From contig NZ_QAOH01000006.1 of the NCBI RefSeq assembly GCF_003050785.1, positions 124,001 through 188,000 of the forward strand: a stretch of 64,000 bases of DNA. Reading direction: 5' to 3'. The DNA comes from Celeribacter persicus (GTDB lineage Bacteria > Pseudomonadota > Alphaproteobacteria > Rhodobacterales > Rhodobacteraceae). The translations under genes were made by a program, and so were the position numbers. This document shows, one piece after another, positions 1 to 8,514 of this stretch (position 1 is its first letter; every line of letters begins with the position of its first letter). Below the pieces are notes generated by a model that saw nothing but the letters and a program-made list of their open reading frames with translations, ran no database searches and had not been told where the DNA came from.

Positions 1-1
1 C

Positions 2-970
2 GCCGCACAAGGCCTCGAATTCGACAGCCTGCGCTCCGACCGGATGTTTTATTGCGACTACGGGATTTCCGTGCCGCCGGATCGCAAACCGGGCGAGTTT
101 TCCTTTCCACGCAGCACGCTCGATCCCGACCGCCAGTTCTTCGTCACCCAAAGCACGCATTTCCCGGACGAACGCGGGTTCCTCAACCGGCTGAACGCAC
201 GCCTGCGCACCCTGCCGAAAGGCGAACGCAACGTCGTGCTCTTCGTGCATGGCTATAACGTTTCCTACCCCGGCGCGGTGTTTCGGGCGGCGCAGATCGC
301 CACGGATTTCGACCTCGGGCAACCGATGGTGCTATTCTCATGGCCCTCTGCCGGGCGGCTGTCGCGCTATGCTTATGACCGCGATTCCGTCCTCTACGCC
401 CGAACGGCACTGGCCGAGACCCTGCGGATGCTGTGCAAAAGCCACGCCGAGAACATCATGGTGCTGGCACATTCCATGGGCGGACTTCTGGCGATGGAGG
501 CGCTCAAGCGGCTGGCCTTGCAAGGCGACCGCAGGACGCTGTCCAGGCTGATCGGCGTGGCTCTGGTTCAGCCCGACATTGACGTCGATCTGTTCCGGCG
601 ACAGGTGGTGGATTTGCGGCCTTACGATGTGGATCTGGCGGTCTTCGCCTCCCGTCGCGACCGGGCGCTCAAGATTTCCGCCGTGCTCACCGGCGGGCAT
701 CCACGTGTGGGCGAGGCGGAAAATATCGAGGATCTGCGTCGTCTCGGCGTGGTGGTCATCGACACCTCCGGCGCACCTATGGGCGATCCTCTGGGGCATG
801 CCGCCCTGATGCGCTCCCCTGCGCTCCTGTCCATGATTGCCTCGGAAGAGCTGGTGGACCGCATCGTGTCCGGCGCGCCGGGACAGGACATCCTGATCGA
901 AGGGCTGAGCCTGACCGGCAAGGCAGCGCTGGCCATCGCCTACCTGCCCTATACGATCACCGGAAGCTGA
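2..970 (+). CDS. DUF900-type alpha/beta hydrolase, 5' end outside window
   Basis: The reading frame is open from the first complete codon of the window, and the first ATG (position 44) falls inside what looks like ordinary coding sequence, so the gene probably begins upstream. The visible part has an alpha/beta-hydrolase core: a VLFVHGYN oxyanion-type loop, then the nucleophile elbow AHSMGG, and a late Gly-His (DPLGHAAL) that could supply the catalytic histidine. This matches the DUF900 family of predicted esterases/lipases, which often carry an N-terminal lipoprotein signal; that part cannot be seen here. The substrate is unknown. The gene ends 16 bp before the convergent yciB. Confidence 0.8.
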   Translation, partial: AAQGLEFDSLRSDRMFYCDYGISVPPDRKPGEFSFPRSTLDPDRQFFVTQSTHFPDERGFLNRLNARLRTLPKGERNVVLFVHGYNVSYPGAVFRAAQIATDFDLGQPMVLFSWPSAGRLSRYAYDRDSVLYARTALAETLRMLCKSHAENIMVLAHSMGGLLAMEALKRLALQGDRRTLSRLIGVALVQPDIDVDLFRRQVVDLRPYDVDLAVFASRRDRALKISAVLTGGHPRVGEAENIEDLRRLGVVVIDTSGAPMGDPLGHAALMRSPALLSMIASEELVDRIVSGAPGQDILIEGLSLTGKAALAIAYLPYTITGS

Positions 971-986
971 CCCCGAAAGCGGAGGC

Positions 987-1610
987 TTACTCCGCCGCGT
1001 CCTTATCGGCCTCTTCGGTCGAATGCCGCGCCATCAGCCCGGACTGGCTCATGAAGAAGGCGAGCATGGCAATGGGCAGGCCGAACGTCTTGAACTTGAC
1101 CCATGTGTCGGTGGTCATCGTCCTCCAAATCGCCTCATTGGCGAGCGCGAGTCCGAAGAAGAACAGCATCATGCGAAATTCGAGCTTGCGCCAGCCGTCG
1201 GCATCGAGCGGCATCACCTCGCCCAGAACCAGTGAGAGATAGCTTTTCGAGCGCAAGAGACCGAGACCCAAGATGGCCCCGAACATCAGATAGATCATCG
1301 TCGGCTTCATCTTGAAGAAGCGTTCGTCATTGAGCCAGATCGTCAACCCGCCAAAGACGACAACCAGCACCAGCGTCATGATCTGCATCGCCGACAGCTT
1401 GCCGGTGAGCCGCCAGAGCACAAGCGTCGAGAGCGCCAGAAGCGGGATGAACACCGCCGTCATGACGATGAAACCGGAATATTCCGAGCCCGCGATCAGG
1501 AAGGTATGATCGCGCAGCGCGATATAGCCCGCGAAAAACGCGAGGATCGGACCCATTTCCAGCGTCGGTTTGATCCAGGGTTTCATCTGTTTCTCAGGTT
1601 GCTCTGACAT
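987..1610 (-). CDS. yciB: Inner membrane septation protein YciB/IspZ
   Basis: A 207-residue polytopic inner-membrane protein of the YciB (IspZ, septation protein A) family, linked in other bacteria to cell-envelope assembly and septation. After a short polar N-terminus (KPWIKPTLEMGP) it has about five to six hydrophobic helices, with family-typical patches PTMIYLMFGAILG and WRKLEFRMMLFF, and a charged C-terminus. The start at 1610 is chosen because AGAGG precedes it by seven bases. An upstream in-frame ATG at 1637 would overlap the stop of the preceding transporter gene and lacks such a site. It lies 10 bp downstream of the EamA gene, so the two are probably one transcription unit. Confidence 0.9.
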   Translation of the reverse strand: MSEQPEKQMKPWIKPTLEMGPILAFFAGYIALRDHTFLIAGSEYSGFIVMTAVFIPLLALSTLVLWRLTGKLSAMQIMTLVLVVVFGGLTIWLNDERFFKMKPTMIYLMFGAILGLGLLRSKSYLSLVLGEVMPLDADGWRKLEFRMMLFFFGLALANEAIWRTMTTDTWVKFKTFGLPIAMLAFFMSQSGLMARHSTEEADKDAAE

Positions 1611-1620
1611 GCGTTTCCTC

Positions 1621-2523
1621 TTAGCCACCCATCTCAACTATGACCGCGCCGACGGCAATCAAGGCCATGAGGGACAATCTTCTAGGCCCCACCTTTTCGC
1701 CCAGCACGATCCAGCCGATGAGCGCGGCAAATACGGTCGAGGTTTCCCGTAGCACAGCGGCCTCGCCGACATTGTCCAGCCGGGTGGCGAGCATGATACA
1801 GCCGAAAGAGAAATAGGCCACGATGCCGCCGAAGAAGCCTTTGACGGCAAGCGGGGCAAGCGCGGGTTTATATTCCATCTGGCGATAGCGCAGAAAGGCC
1901 ACCACCGGCATCACCAGCCCGTCGAGGAAGAAGAACCACGCGAGGAAGGTAAACGGATCGGCGGTGGCGCGAATACCGTAGGCGTCATAGGTGGTGTAAA
2001 GCGCCACGAAAGCCCCGGTCAGAACCGCAAGCATCAGGGCGGGCACCATGGTCTCCCGCCCGACCGTGATGGTACGCAGGTTGTAGATCGCCAGCCCGAA
2101 GATGCCGGAGAGCAGCACCAGAACGCCCAGCCATTGGATCAGCGTGAAATGCTCGCCAAAGACGAACCCCGCACCGATGACGGCAAAGAGCGGCCCGGAA
2201 CCGCGCACCACCGGATAGACCACGGTGTAGGCCCCTTTGGTGTAGGTGTACCCCTGCGCGATCTTGTAGCCCAGATGGATCAGGAACATGCCGAGAAAGA
2301 TGATCCACATATGCGGCTCGGGCCATGGCACGACGAAGAGCGCGAAAGGCGCGGCCATCAGCCCGTAAAAGAAATCCATCGCACCGCGCGAGAGCCAGGG
2401 ATCGTGCCGCCCCTTTTGCAGCGCACCGAACAGGGCATGCAGGAAAGCCGCCATCAGCGCCAGAATCAGCGCCGCGTGGTGACCCGTTTCGGTACCTTCA
2501 AGGGACAGGATGAAATCGCTCAT
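1621..2523 (-). CDS. EamA/DMT-family transporter
   Basis: A 300-residue membrane protein with about ten hydrophobic segments in two EamA-like halves, as in drug/metabolite transporters. The second half contains the characteristic stretch ETSTVFAALIGWIVLGE, in which helix 9 ends in a conserved Gly-Glu. The substrate cannot be read from sequence, and members export amino acids, amines or other metabolites. It is transcribed with yciB immediately downstream. The 67 bp before it separate it from the amino-acid transporter pair upstream on the same strand. Confidence 0.85.
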   Translation of the reverse strand: MSDFILSLEGTETGHHAALILALMAAFLHALFGALQKGRHDPWLSRGAMDFFYGLMAAPFALFVVPWPEPHMWIIFLGMFLIHLGYKIAQGYTYTKGAYTVVYPVVRGSGPLFAVIGAGFVFGEHFTLIQWLGVLVLLSGIFGLAIYNLRTITVGRETMVPALMLAVLTGAFVALYTTYDAYGIRATADPFTFLAWFFFLDGLVMPVVAFLRYRQMEYKPALAPLAVKGFFGGIVAYFSFGCIMLATRLDNVGEAAVLRETSTVFAALIGWIVLGEKVGPRRLSLMALIAVGAVIVEMGG

Positions 2524-2590
2524 GCCCCCTGCTATCCCTCGTCCTGCAAAAGGTCCAGAGCGTGAATATGCACAGGATGCTGCGCATCGC

Positions 2591-3394
2591 TCAGGAGGAG
2601 CGCTCGCGCAGATGTCGCTCCAGCCGCCTGAGCGCCAGAGAGAGCGAGATGGTCATCAGCAAGTAGAGCAGAGCGACCACGTTATAGGTCTCGAAATAGC
2701 GAAAATTGCCCGCGGAGGTGACCTTGCCCAATTGCGTGATATCGGTGACGCCCAAAACGGAGACAAGCGAACTGTCCTTGATCATCGCGATGAAATCGTT
2801 GCCCAGAGGCGGCAGTACCGTGCGCAGGGCCTGCGGAAAGACGATCAGCCGAAACCGCAGCCAGCCGTTGAGACCAAGCGCCTCGGCGGCCTCGATCTGC
2901 CCCTTGTCGACAGAGAGAAGTCCCGCACGAAACACCTCCGAGATGAAGGCAGAATAACCGATGGTCAGCGCAATAATGGCCCGCCACATCAGGGAAAAAT
3001 CCCGCGTCCGGAGCGGATCGAACCCCAAGGGCACGGTCATGGAATTCACCGCCGTGACCAGCATGGGCGCGATCACGAAGGCCACGTAGAGCAGAAGCAC
3101 GAGGATCGGCACGCCGCGCACCACTTCCGTGTAGAATCGCGCGATCTGACGCAACGCGGTGAAACGCGAAAGCGAGGCGGTGGCGATCAGAAGGCCCAGA
3201 AGGGTGGCGAGCACAAAGGCCACGAGGGTGACGAAAACCGTCACCCAGATGCCTTTTGAGAGCGTGCTCAGCACCTTGGCATAAAGATCGTCGGCAATCA
3301 CCCGGTAGAACAGGTAGCCGCCCAAAGCAATCAGCGCGACAAGCCACCAGGGAAAATCTTTTGACCCGTCAGAGGGGGCCTTGGCAGGTCGCAA
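2591..3394 (-). CDS. Amino-acid ABC transporter permease (HAAT/PAAT), TTG start
   Basis: A 267-residue inner-membrane permease of the polar amino-acid uptake family. It has one early helix, a long loop, and then the permease domain with the EAA signature (VDKGQIEAAEALGLNGWLRF, ending in the L-P-P-L-G-N-D segment) that docks onto the ATPase. The only sensible initiation codon is TTG at 3394, three bases after the stop of the binding-protein gene; no ATG occurs until well inside the helices. It is co-transcribed with the solute-binding protein upstream. No ATPase gene lies beside the pair, so it must borrow one from elsewhere. Confidence 0.88.
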   Translation of the reverse strand: MRPAKAPSDGSKDFPWWLVALIALGGYLFYRVIADDLYAKVLSTLSKGIWVTVFVTLVAFVLATLLGLLIATASLSRFTALRQIARFYTEVVRGVPILVLLLYVAFVIAPMLVTAVNSMTVPLGFDPLRTRDFSLMWRAIIALTIGYSAFISEVFRAGLLSVDKGQIEAAEALGLNGWLRFRLIVFPQALRTVLPPLGNDFIAMIKDSSLVSVLGVTDITQLGKVTSAGNFRYFETYNVVALLYLLMTISLSLALRRLERHLRERSS

Positions 3395-3397
3395 GCC

Positions 3398-4192
3398 TTA
3401 TTCGCCTATCTTGTAATCGAGGAACCATTTGGTGTTGAGCGCCTCGATCGTACCATCCTCTTTCATGGAAGCAATCGCCGCATTGATCGGCGCCACGAGG
3501 TCGGATCCTTTCGGGAAGATGAACCCGAAATCCTCGGTCCCGAGTTTTTCGCCCACGATCTTGAGCGCGCCCTCAGAGGCCGCGACATAGCCGTTGCCCG
3601 CCGTCCCGTCGGTCAGCACAAGATCGACATCGCCCGCGCGCAAGGCCTGCACACAGGCCCCGAAGGTCTCGAAGAGTTTCACGCGCGGATTGGCCTCATC
3701 CCCGTCGAGCACGTCATAGACCCCGACATAGAAAGGCGTGGTGCCGGGCTGGGCCGCCAGAAGCAAATCCGCATCGGCGGCAAAAGAGGCGGCATCGGTG
3801 AAACGGCTTTCATCGCCACGCACCAGCATGACCATTTCAGACCGCATGTAAGCGTCGGAGAAATCGACTATTTCGACGCGATCTTCGCGAATGGTGATGC
3901 CGGTCATACCCATGTCGTACTGACCTTCAGAGACCGCCGGGATCATTGCGTCCCAGGAGATGTTCTCATAGTCGAGCGTGGCGTTCAGACGTTTGGCGAT
4001 CTCCGCCATGGCATCGTATTCCCAACCCACGGCCTCGCCCGACCCGTCGATGAACTGCAAGGGCGGATAGGCGTTTTCCGTCACCACGACGATCTCGCGC
4101 CCGCCCAGATCGGGCAGATCGGTCGCAAAAGCGGCGGTGAGCGGGGCAATCAGTGTGGCGGAGGCCAGCGCCAGAGTGGAAAGGATTTTCAT
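3398..4192 (-). CDS. Amino-acid ABC transporter solute-binding protein
   Basis: A 264-residue periplasmic binding protein of family 3. A Sec signal peptide covers residues 1-23 (cleavage after AFA). The mature protein opens with the classic [16 protein letters not shown] ligand-lobe strand and then [14 protein letters not shown], the family-3 signature. It should capture a polar or charged amino acid and deliver it to the permease gene 3 bp downstream. The exact ligand is unknown. It heads a two-gene operon that has no ATPase subunit. The 100-bp gap to the next gene upstream contains no clear terminator. Confidence 0.88.
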   Translation of the reverse strand: MKILSTLALASATLIAPLTAAFATDLPDLGGREIVVVTENAYPPLQFIDGSGEAVGWEYDAMAEIAKRLNATLDYENISWDAMIPAVSEGQYDMGMTGITIREDRVEIVDFSDAYMRSEMVMLVRGDESRFTDAASFAADADLLLAAQPGTTPFYVGVYDVLDGDEANPRVKLFETFGACVQALRAGDVDLVLTDGTAGNGYVAASEGALKIVGEKLGTEDFGFIFPKGSDLVAPINAAIASMKEDGTIEALNTKWFLDYKIGE

Positions 4193-4294
4193 GAACGACT
4201 CCCTGAGATGTTTTCCCAGAGCTTACCCGCTCAGACCGCTTTGGCAACGCACGCGCCAGCCCGGTTCGATCTCACCCGACAAGCTGCCCGAAAT

Positions 4295-4726
4295 TCAGGC
4301 GGCACGCGGGCTGTCGCTGCGCATCAGCCCCGGCATGTCGGAATAGGGATTGGGCACCAGCATCCCGTCGGTCGCCTCGATAAAAGCATAGGCCGGATCG
4401 AGACAGCCCGCGTTGATCAGCGCTTCCTCAAGGGTGCGTACCACGAAATCCGTGCGGTAGTCGGGCAAGACACCCATGCCCCAGATCCGCGCCGGGCGGT
4501 CTTCGCGCTCCGGGTCCACCACGAGCATCGCCGTGCCGACAAGGCGCGGGCCATCGACCACGACCATCTCGGCATAAAGCTCGCGATCCTCCGGCCAGTC
4601 CTCCCCGGTCTCTTCCGGGCAGACCGGATGATCGAAGAACAGCTCCTGCATGGCCTCGCGCCGCGCCACGGGATCGCCCCCCGACACCCAGCTGTTCGGG
4701 CCGATTGCGTGCAGAATTTCGAGCAT
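4295..4726 (-). CDS. Conserved hypothetical protein co-translated with ftsY
   Basis: A 143-residue soluble protein with no recognised catalytic motif. It is rich in acidic residues and carries short aromatic/hydrophobic patches (ELYAEMVVVDGPRLVGTAML, IWGMGVLPDYRTDFVVRTLE) whose strand-helix alternation is faintly reminiscent of GNAT acyltransferases; that resemblance is only an impression. The ATG at 4726 overlaps the ftsY stop by one base (TGATG) and has GGAGG upstream inside the ftsY C-terminus, so translation is probably coupled to ftsY. Function unknown. Confidence 0.75.
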   Translation of the reverse strand: MLEILHAIGPNSWVSGGDPVARREAMQELFFDHPVCPEETGEDWPEDRELYAEMVVVDGPRLVGTAMLVVDPEREDRPARIWGMGVLPDYRTDFVVRTLEEALINAGCLDPAYAFIEATDGMLVPNPYSDMPGLMRSDSPRAA

Positions 4727-6093
4727 CAAACCTCCAGACCCATCAGGGCCGCGGCAAATTCCTCGGGATCGAAAGGCGCAAGATCGTCGATCTGTTCGCC
4801 CACCCCGATCGCGTGGATCGGCAGGCCGAACTTGTCGGCCAAGCTCACCAGAACGCCACCGCGCGCGGTCCCGTCGAGTTTCGTCATCACAAGGCCGGAG
4901 ACATCCGCGAGTTTCTGGAAAGTCTCGACCTGCGAAAGCGCGTTCTGCCCTGTCGTGGCGTCGAGTACAAGCAGAGTATTGTGCGGCGCGCTCTCGTCCT
5001 TCTTGCGGATCACCCGGACGATTTTCGCCAGTTCCTCCATGAGGTCCTGCCGGTTCTGCAACCGCCCCGCCGTGTCGATCATCAGAAGATCGGCACCGCT
5101 TTCCTGCGCCTTGGTCATCGCGTCAAACGCAAGGCTCGCGGGATCGGAACCTTCGGGCGCGGTCAGCACCGGCACACCGGCGCGCTCGCCCCAGACCTGC
5201 AATTGTTCGACAGCCGCCGCGCGGAACGTATCCCCCGCCGCAATCACAACCGACTTGCCCGCCGCCTTGAACTGCGAAGCAAGCTTACCGATGGTCGTCG
5301 TCTTGCCGGAGCCGTTGACGCCCACAACCAGAACCACCTGCGGGGTCTTGGCGTAGAGCGGCATCGGTTTCGCCACCGGCTCCATGATGCGTGCCACTTC
5401 GCGCGCCATCAGCCGTTTGATCTCTTCGACCGAAAGCTTCTTGCCATAGCGCCCCTCGGCCATGGCGGCGGTCACGCGCATGGAGGTCTCGACCCCCATA
5501 TCGGCGGTGATCAGCAACTCTTCGAGTTGCTCCAGCATGTCGTCATCGAGCACCCGGCGCGTGACGGTCTTTTGGTCCTTGCGACCCAGAAGCCGCCCGA
5601 GAAAGCCGGGTTTTACCGCCTCTGCCGGGGCAGCAACCACGTCCTCGACAGGAATTTCGGTCGGGATTTCAACAGGCAACTCCGCCGGCATCTCCGTGGG
5701 AATCTCAACCGGAGCAGGCGTCACATCCGGCTCGGAGACAACCGGCACCTCCTGCGGCACATCGGCAGGCAGTTCTTCCGGGACCGGCTGCGGCGTGATC
5801 TCAGGGATGATTTCCGGCTCGGGTTCGGGAACGATCTCCGGCACGACCTCCGGCTCAGATTGTGGTTCGGGCACAATTTCCGGTTCGGGCTCGGGAATCG
5901 GCGCAGGCTCCGGCTGGGGTGCAGGCTCAGGTTCCGGAATGACCTCCGGCTCAGCGGCCTCAACCACGTCCTCGGCAAAGGCCTCCTCGGCACCGCTTTC
6001 CTCGCCGCCGTCCTCGACAATGGCTTCCAACCCCTCGTCGATCTTCGACGAGGATTTCATCAGACGGGATTTGAGTTTCGAAAAAAGCGACAT
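4726..6093 (-). CDS. ftsY: Signal recognition particle receptor FtsY
   Basis: FtsY is the GTPase docking protein that receives SRP-ribosome complexes at the inner membrane. This 455-residue protein starts with a short basic amphipathic segment (FSKLKSRLMKSS) for lipid contact, then a Pro/Glu/Val-rich acidic linker (about residues 30-160), then the NG domain. The GTPase motifs are intact: G1 GVNGSGKTT (258-266), DTAGR (340-344), TKLD (404-407), and the insertion-box residues FRAAAVEQL. The linker is a near-periodic run of P-E-P-x-P units and is unusually long for this family. The following small gene overlaps its stop codon, giving a likely two-gene transcription unit. Confidence 0.96.
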   Translation of the reverse strand: MSLFSKLKSRLMKSSSKIDEGLEAIVEDGGEESGAEEAFAEDVVEAAEPEVIPEPEPAPQPEPAPIPEPEPEIVPEPQSEPEVVPEIVPEPEPEIIPEITPQPVPEELPADVPQEVPVVSEPDVTPAPVEIPTEMPAELPVEIPTEIPVEDVVAAPAEAVKPGFLGRLLGRKDQKTVTRRVLDDDMLEQLEELLITADMGVETSMRVTAAMAEGRYGKKLSVEEIKRLMAREVARIMEPVAKPMPLYAKTPQVVLVVGVNGSGKTTTIGKLASQFKAAGKSVVIAAGDTFRAAAVEQLQVWGERAGVPVLTAPEGSDPASLAFDAMTKAQESGADLLMIDTAGRLQNRQDLMEELAKIVRVIRKKDESAPHNTLLVLDATTGQNALSQVETFQKLADVSGLVMTKLDGTARGGVLVSLADKFGLPIHAIGVGEQIDDLAPFDPEEFAAALMGLEV

Positions 6094-6156
6094 GGGGCCT
6101 CCGTTCTTTCGTCACTTAATGAGTCTCACCCAAAGAAGAAAGCCCCCAGCACGCGC

Positions 6157-6771
6157 TCAGAGGACAAAGGCAGCAAGGATCAGCGCTTGCGCCACGACAT
6201 AAAGCACCCAGAGCGCGTATCCGGCGCCGCGACTGAGCGCACCCGCCTTGTCCAGTCGAAACATCTGAATCGCGAGGATCAGGTCGGAGAGTACAAAGGC
6301 TACGGCCCCGACACTGGCCAGCCGAAGCGTGTGCGGCAGGTTCACCGCCGCCACGGCCATGGCACAGATCAACAGAACATAAATCCGCACCGGGATCTTC
6401 AGCCCGCCGGTATGGGGCGCAAGCCACAACTCAGTGGACAGTGCCAACACCACAAAGGGCAGCACAGTCCAGAACGCCAGATGCTCCAGCCCGGCGAAAA
6501 GCACGAAGTAACACAGATGCCCCAGCGCGAACCCGATCAGCCCGATGAGAAAGGCACGCTCGCCAGGGCGCGACAGCGCCCAGTCCCCGAAAGCCGAGAG
6601 CGCCAGTCCCGCAATCAACAACAAAGGTGCGCCGGAAAGCCCCCCGATCAAGGCGAAAACGGCCACCGGCAGGGTCTTGATCCCGCTGCGCCAACGCGCG
6701 GGCGGTCGCGCGGTCAGCGGCAGGTAGGCAACAGCCGCCACACCCGCGATTCCCCAAAGCATTATCTCCAT
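6157..6771 (-). CDS. YhhN-family (TMEM86/lysoplasmalogenase-like) membrane protein
   Basis: A 204-residue integral membrane protein with about eight hydrophobic helices and the YhhN hallmarks GxxxSAFGDWALS and FALGHLCYFVLF. The family includes animal lysoplasmalogenases (TMEM86B), which hydrolyse vinyl-ether lysolipids; bacterial members are mostly uncharacterised. The ATG at 6771 is preferred over an in-frame GTG at 6792 because AGGGCGGGG lies at a good distance from it. The downstream neighbour on the same strand is ftsY (63 bp away), and the divergent neighbour is the AlkB-like hydroxylase. Confidence 0.82.
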   Translation of the reverse strand: MEIMLWGIAGVAAVAYLPLTARPPARWRSGIKTLPVAVFALIGGLSGAPLLLIAGLALSAFGDWALSRPGERAFLIGLIGFALGHLCYFVLFAGLEHLAFWTVLPFVVLALSTELWLAPHTGGLKIPVRIYVLLICAMAVAAVNLPHTLRLASVGAVAFVLSDLILAIQMFRLDKAGALSRGAGYALWVLYVVAQALILAAFVL

Positions 6772-6856
6772 CGCACCCCGCCCTTTTGCCACAGTTTTCG
6801 CTTTTGCAGAGCGTATATCCCCGCTCTATAGTCACTTTAACCCGACAGGAGCGCCC

Positions 6857-7903
6857 ATGATCCGAAAAACCACGCATATCGTCCGTTTTTTCGCCGTCAC
6901 GACTATCGCCCCTGTCGCCCTTCTGGCGCTTGGCGCACTCTTCGGCGGGCTCTGGGCCGTGGCGGGGTTTCTCTATATGACGGCGCTTGCCTATTCGCTC
7001 GATCAGCTTGTGGCACTGGCCTGCGATCCGGAAAACCCGGAGGCCGAATTCCCCGACGCAAATGCGCTTTCGACCGTTCTGGCATTGTCGCATTTTGCCC
7101 TTTTGCCGCTCGCCGTCTGGGCGCTTTCCAACGGACAACTGGCCTTTTGGGAAAGGCTTTTCGTATTTTTCGGCATGGGATTGTTTTTCGGTCAGGTGTC
7201 GAATTCCAACGCCCATGAGATGGTGCATCGTTCTGATCGCACCCTGCGCCGGCTCGGCACATGGGTCTATATCACGCTCCTGTTCGGCCATCACGCCACC
7301 GCCCATGTCCGCGTCCATCACCGCTATGCCGCCTCACCCCGTGATCCCAACTCCGCCCCTCTGGGCATGAGCTATTACCGCTTTCTACCGCGCGCCTGGA
7401 TCGGCTCTTTCCGGGCAGGTCTGCGCGAGGAAAACGCGATGCGGGCGCGCGCGAAGCCCTCTGATCTGCATCCCTATGTGCTTTATGTCGGCGGGGCGGT
7501 GGCCTGCCTCGTCCTCGCTTTTGTCATCGGCGGGTTCGCGGGCGTTTTCAAATATATCCTGCTGGCGGGCTATGCCTCAGCCCAGCTCTTGCTGTCGGAC
7601 TATGTGCAGCATTACGGGCTGCGTCGCCGCGAAGTCGCCCCCGGTAAATATGAACCCGTCGGCCCCGGCCATAGCTGGAACAGCCCGCAATGGTTCACCT
7701 CTCTGCTGATGCTGAACGCGCCGCGCCACTCAGATCACCACGCGCATCCGATGAAACCCTATCCGGCGCTGGAACTGACCGACGAGATGCCGCAACTGCC
7801 GCGCTCCCTGCCCGCCATGGCGACGCTGGCGCTGATCCCGCCTCTGTGGCGTAAGGTGATGGACCCGCGTGTGGCGCGTCTGGAGCAAGTCCCAGAGCCT
7901 TAA
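6857..7903 (+). CDS. AlkB-type membrane non-haem diiron monooxygenase (alkane 1-monooxygenase-like)
   Basis: A 348-residue polytopic membrane enzyme carrying the histidine clusters of the AlkB/fatty-acid desaturase superfamily: HEMVH (120-124), HATAHVRVHH (146-155 region), QHYGL (251-255) and HSDHH (291-295). These ligate two irons used for O2-dependent terminal hydroxylation of alkyl chains. The spacing agrees with alkane 1-monooxygenases, although at 348 residues it is a little shorter than classical AlkB. No rubredoxin or rubredoxin reductase gene lies nearby, so its electron donor is encoded elsewhere. The natural substrate (alkane, fatty acid or other) is not established by sequence. It stands alone, divergent from YhhN. 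Confidence 0.85.
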   Translation: MIRKTTHIVRFFAVTTIAPVALLALGALFGGLWAVAGFLYMTALAYSLDQLVALACDPENPEAEFPDANALSTVLALSHFALLPLAVWALSNGQLAFWERLFVFFGMGLFFGQVSNSNAHEMVHRSDRTLRRLGTWVYITLLFGHHATAHVRVHHRYAASPRDPNSAPLGMSYYRFLPRAWIGSFRAGLREENAMRARAKPSDLHPYVLYVGGAVACLVLAFVIGGFAGVFKYILLAGYASAQLLLSDYVQHYGLRRREVAPGKYEPVGPGHSWNSPQWFTSLLMLNAPRHSDHHAHPMKPYPALELTDEMPQLPRSLPAMATLALIPPLWRKVMDPRVARLEQVPEP

Positions 7904-7916
7904 ACGCGTCCTGCCT

Positions 7917-7932
7917 TTAACCACTTGTTAAG
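7917..7932 (+). promoter_or_regulatory. Candidate CtrA-type box TTAA-N7-TTAAg
   Basis: Two TTAA half-sites (7917-7920 and 7928-7931) are separated by seven bases, the spacing of the alphaproteobacterial CtrA response-regulator box. The consensus final C is a G here. It lies about 45 bp before the ATG of the small secreted protein gene, where an activator overlapping a -35 region would sit. The match is direct; the function is inferred. Confidence 0.4.
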
Positions 7933-7975
7933 AACGTGAATGGTGCAAAAGGCGCCGGTATGGCATGGTTACGAC

Positions 7976-8365
7976 ATGATGAATCGCCTACTTCTCCCGC
8001 TGTGTTTTCTTGCAGCACCTCTGGCCGCCGATCCGTTGACCGGCGCAGAATTCGACGCCTATGCCACCGGCAAAACCCTGACCTTCGCCGAAAACGGTCA
8101 GCCTTACGGCGCCGAGCAATACCTGCCCGGCAAACGCGTCCGCTGGGCTTTTGATCAGGACACCTGCAAGGAAGGCATCTGGTACGAACAGGGGCAAAAC
8201 ATCTGCTTCGTCTACGAAGACGGGTTTGCGCCGCAATGCTGGCAGTTCTTTATTGAAAGCGACAAGCTAAAGGCAGTGTTTCAGGGAGAAAGCGGCACCG
8301 AACTGTACGAAGCCTGGACCTCCGACGGGCCGCTCTCCTGCATGGGACCGCATGTCGGGGTGTGA
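7976..8365 (+). CDS. Small secreted protein, unknown function
   Basis: A 129-residue protein whose N-terminus MMNRLLLPLCFLAAPLAADP reads as a Sec signal peptide. The mature part (about 110 residues) has four cysteines (in DTCKEG, NICFVY, PQCWQFF and LSCMG) that could form two disulfides. It is aromatic-rich (YEDGFAPQCWQFF) and resembles the small cysteine-containing exported proteins common in Rhodobacteraceae. An earlier ATG at 7940 is in frame but would place a polar segment before the signal peptide, so 7976 is preferred. A CtrA-like box lies just upstream. Function unknown. Confidence 0.65.
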   Translation: MMNRLLLPLCFLAAPLAADPLTGAEFDAYATGKTLTFAENGQPYGAEQYLPGKRVRWAFDQDTCKEGIWYEQGQNICFVYEDGFAPQCWQFFIESDKLKAVFQGESGTELYEAWTSDGPLSCMGPHVGV

Positions 8366-8453
8366 CGGGTTCCGCTCTCCGATCTGTCCATGCTGCAAAT
8401 TTCCTCAATTCTCTCCACGTGGCCTGTCCGGCATCATCCTGACGCTGTGCTAA

Positions 8454-8480
8454 CCTTAATTTGCGTTAAGGCTTATGCCT
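8454..8480. other. Overlapping short hairpins in alpha-secreted protein/xseA gap
   Basis: CCTTAA (8454-8459) pairs with TTAAGG (8466-8471), and AGGC (8469-8472) pairs with GCCT (8477-8480), so the two stems are mutually exclusive. No T-run follows in either direction. This lies in the 149-bp gap between two convergent genes and could be a weak bidirectional terminator. No other feature was seen in the gap. Confidence 0.25.
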
Positions 8481-8514
8481 GAGAGAAGAGCGGTTCCGTA
8501 AGGAGACACCGTGA

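Noticed and set aside
5640-5950. Apparent tandem repeat in the ftsY coding region
   Set aside because: It is codon-level low complexity from the Pro-Glu linker, not a DNA repeat array.
4705-6831. 708-codon plus-strand frame opposite ftsY
   Set aside because: It is a mirror of the repetitive Pro/Glu coding sequence of ftsY, giving a His/Arg/Leu-rich product with no domain.
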